Shown one piece after another: positions 62,710 to 64,000 of a stretch of DNA of 64,000 nt. Numbering within the stretch: the first letter of the stretch is position 1; every line of letters begins with the position of its first letter. The DNA is taken from contig NZ_PVBM01000026.1 of assembly GCF_002968575.1 (NCBI RefSeq), forward strand, positions 1 to 64,000. Direction: 5' to 3'. A program made the translations under genes and the position numbers. Source of the DNA: Neorhizobium huautlense (GTDB lineage: Bacteria; Pseudomonadota; Alphaproteobacteria; Rhizobiales; Rhizobiaceae). The notes below the pieces were generated by a model. It was not told the DNA's origin and made no database searches. It was given only the letters and a program-made list of their open reading frames with translations.

Positions 62710-64000
62710 TCAGGCCTGCAAAGCAGCAGCCATGATGCGCTCGCGTGTCATCGGCATGTGGTGGATGCACATGCCCAAAGCGTGTGCCACGGCATTGCCG
62801 ATGGCCGCGGCGGCAGGTCCGCCAGCGCATTCTCCTATCCCGAGTGCTTCGTGCTGGCTCGCCTCGATCAGTTCAACCCGGATTTCGGGGATGTCCTTGA
62901 ATCGGATGACTGGGTAGCTTTGCCAATCGAGCGTGGAAATGCCCTGGGCGTCAAAGCGGACTTCTTCCATCAAGGCCCAGCTGATGGCCTGGACGATATT
63001 GCCCTCGATCTGATTTTCGGCGCCGTCCGGATTGATGACGAGACCCGCATCCACGGCGCACCAGACATCGGTGACGCGCACTGCTTCTTCCACCTCGACC
63101 GCTGCGACGACTGCGGCATAGGCTGAGGAGTTCTTGTAGCGAGCGATCCCTACCCCCAGGCCGACCCCCGCGCCGCCGGTACCACGAGATGACCAACCTG
63201 CCATTGCCGCGACCCGTTCAAGCACCGCTCGGGCGCGCGGGTCTGAAAGGGCCGAAAGGCGGTAGGTGATAGGATCTTCGCCCACGCGAGCCGCAAGCTC
63301 ATCCATAACAGCTTCGATCGCAAAGACATTCAGAGTGGCGCCAAGCCCGCGTAGGGAAGATGTGCGCACTGGCACGTCGTGGATCAGGTGAAAGCTGATC
63401 CGCTTGCCGGAGACGTCATAGAGGGGAATTGCGTTGCGAACAGCGCCGCCGCCTCGCTCAAGTGGAATATCGAACGGCTTCCGTTCAGGAGGCGGCTCAT
63501 TCATCGCCTCAGCGGCAAGCAGGTACGCCCCGCCGACACCCGGGCGTTGGCCGTGGGTGGCGCTCCACACCTCGGTCGTCCAATCATCGGGACGCCCATT
63601 GACATCGAGATTCACATGGACGGCGACAGTCATGGCGGAGGAAAGCGGTTCGTAACCGAACTCCTCCTGGCGCCGCCACATCAGTCGGATCGGCTGATCA
63701 GGAAGCACCCGTGCCACAAGAGCAGCATCCAAAGCGGCATCATCAGCGCCATTGTGCCCGTAGCACCCAGCGCCCTGAACGTGGTGGCACGCCACGCTTT
63801 CCAAAGGAAGGCCGAGCGTCTTGGCAATGTTCTCCCGCAATGGATGCATGCCCTGGCCATGAGACCAGACGGTCAACGTGCCGTGCTGGTAAAGTGCCAA
63901 TGCGCATGACGGTGCGAGAGACCCATGAGATAGAAAGGAGCGCGTGAAGCTGAGCGATACCCGATCGTGAACCGCATCTTGAGGCGGATCGCCCATCATC
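62710..64000 (-). CDS. Xanthine dehydrogenase/isoquinoline-oxidoreductase-type molybdopterin subunit, C-terminal part
   Basis: About 430 residues of a larger protein whose N-terminus lies past the right edge. Visible are VQGAGCYGHNGADDAALDAALVA, VRTSSLRGLGATLNVFAIEAVMDELA and GIGECAGGPAAAAIGNAVAHALG; the Glu of GECAG is the base near the molybdenum site. Such subunits oxidise aldehydes or N-heterocycles together with a small 2Fe-2S subunit, which would be encoded off the window. The frame is open to the edge and the start cannot be seen. Confidence 0.85.
   Translation of the reverse strand, partial: MMGDPPQDAVHDRVSLSFTRSFLSHGSLAPSCALALYQHGTLTVWSHGQGMHPLRENIAKTLGLPLESVACHHVQGAGCYGHNGADDAALDAALVARVLPDQPIRLMWRRQEEFGYEPLSSAMTVAVHVNLDVNGRPDDWTTEVWSATHGQRPGVGGAYLLAAEAMNEPPPERKPFDIPLERGGGAVRNAIPLYDVSGKRISFHLIHDVPVRTSSLRGLGATLNVFAIEAVMDELAARVGEDPITYRLSALSDPRARAVLERVAAMAGWSSRGTGGAGVGLGVGIARYKNSSAYAAVVAAVEVEEAVRVTDVWCAVDAGLVINPDGAENQIEGNIVQAISWALMEEVRFDAQGISTLDWQSYPVIRFKDIPEIRVELIEASQHEALGIGECAGGPAAAAIGNAVAHALGMCIHHMPMTRERIMAAALQA

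Noticed and set aside
1-64000. CRISPR array, tRNA or rRNA genes
   Set aside because: No regularly spaced repeats and no cloverleaf or rRNA-like sequence were recognised on reading; a covariance search would be needed to exclude small RNAs.

Overview
The window looks like part of an alphaproteobacterial genome, probably Rhizobiales. The ABC-transporter, sulfatase, hydroxypyruvate isomerase and LacI/LysR genes resemble those of Rhizobium, Agrobacterium and Sinorhizobium relatives, and a candidate LexA box has the alphaproteobacterial GTTC-N7-GTTC form. The window splits in two. Positions 1 to about 36.2 kb form an accessory region rich in anti-phage and mobile-element genes. Positions 36.3 to 64 kb form a more GC-rich metabolic region.

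Accessory region, left to right. (1) A translationally coupled pair: an AvcD-type dCTP/dCMP deaminase, then a 1136-residue fusion of a DUF488-like domain, TIR, APAZ and a catalytically dead MID-PIWI (a single-chain SPARTA-like Argonaute). (2) A PIN-domain toxin with no recognisable antitoxin. (3) A leftward operon at 6.6-11.05 kb behind a strong promoter whose -10 lies inside a perfect LexA-type box. It encodes a TnsA/PD-(D/E)XK-like protein, a soluble FtsH-like AAA+ protease, a calcineurin-like phosphoesterase and two unknown proteins. (4) A complete QatABCD system. (5) A DUF3892 protein and a small membrane protein. (6) A graspetide-type RiPP cassette: a precursor with three EIxTKTxxxxExDD repeats, an ATP-grasp ligase and a three-TM protein. 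(7) A metallophosphoesterase. (8) A Gabija-like GajA/GajB pair. (9) A DUF2971 gene and a decayed SRAP remnant. (10) A large C5-cytosine methyltransferase homologue that has lost its catalytic Cys. (11) An unknown gene whose ribosome-binding site and start codon sit inside nested inverted repeats. (12) A Tn7-like tnsA-tnsB-tnsC-tniQ module ending in a strong terminator. Its tniQ is split by a frameshift at a T7 run.

Metabolic region. One leftward eight-gene operon (46.6 to 36.3 kb, with a divergent LysR regulator) encodes a sugar ABC importer, two Cys-type sulfatases, the formylglycine-generating enzyme that activates them, and a GH3 glycosidase. It reads as a pathway for importing and desulfating a sulfated amino-sugar glycan. 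A second leftward eight-gene operon (60.3 to 48.2 kb, with a divergent LacI regulator) encodes an oligopeptide-type ABC importer, a fused dual ATPase, two large glycosidase-like proteins, hydroxypyruvate isomerase and a GarR-like reductase. The window ends with an outer-membrane-protein remnant, a glutathione S-transferase and the C-terminal part of a molybdopterin oxidoreductase.

Most likely under-described systems: the coupled AvcD plus fused TIR-pAgo locus, the SOS-type protease/phosphoesterase operon, and the graspetide-membrane protein cassette inside a defence island. No tRNA, rRNA or CRISPR array was seen.
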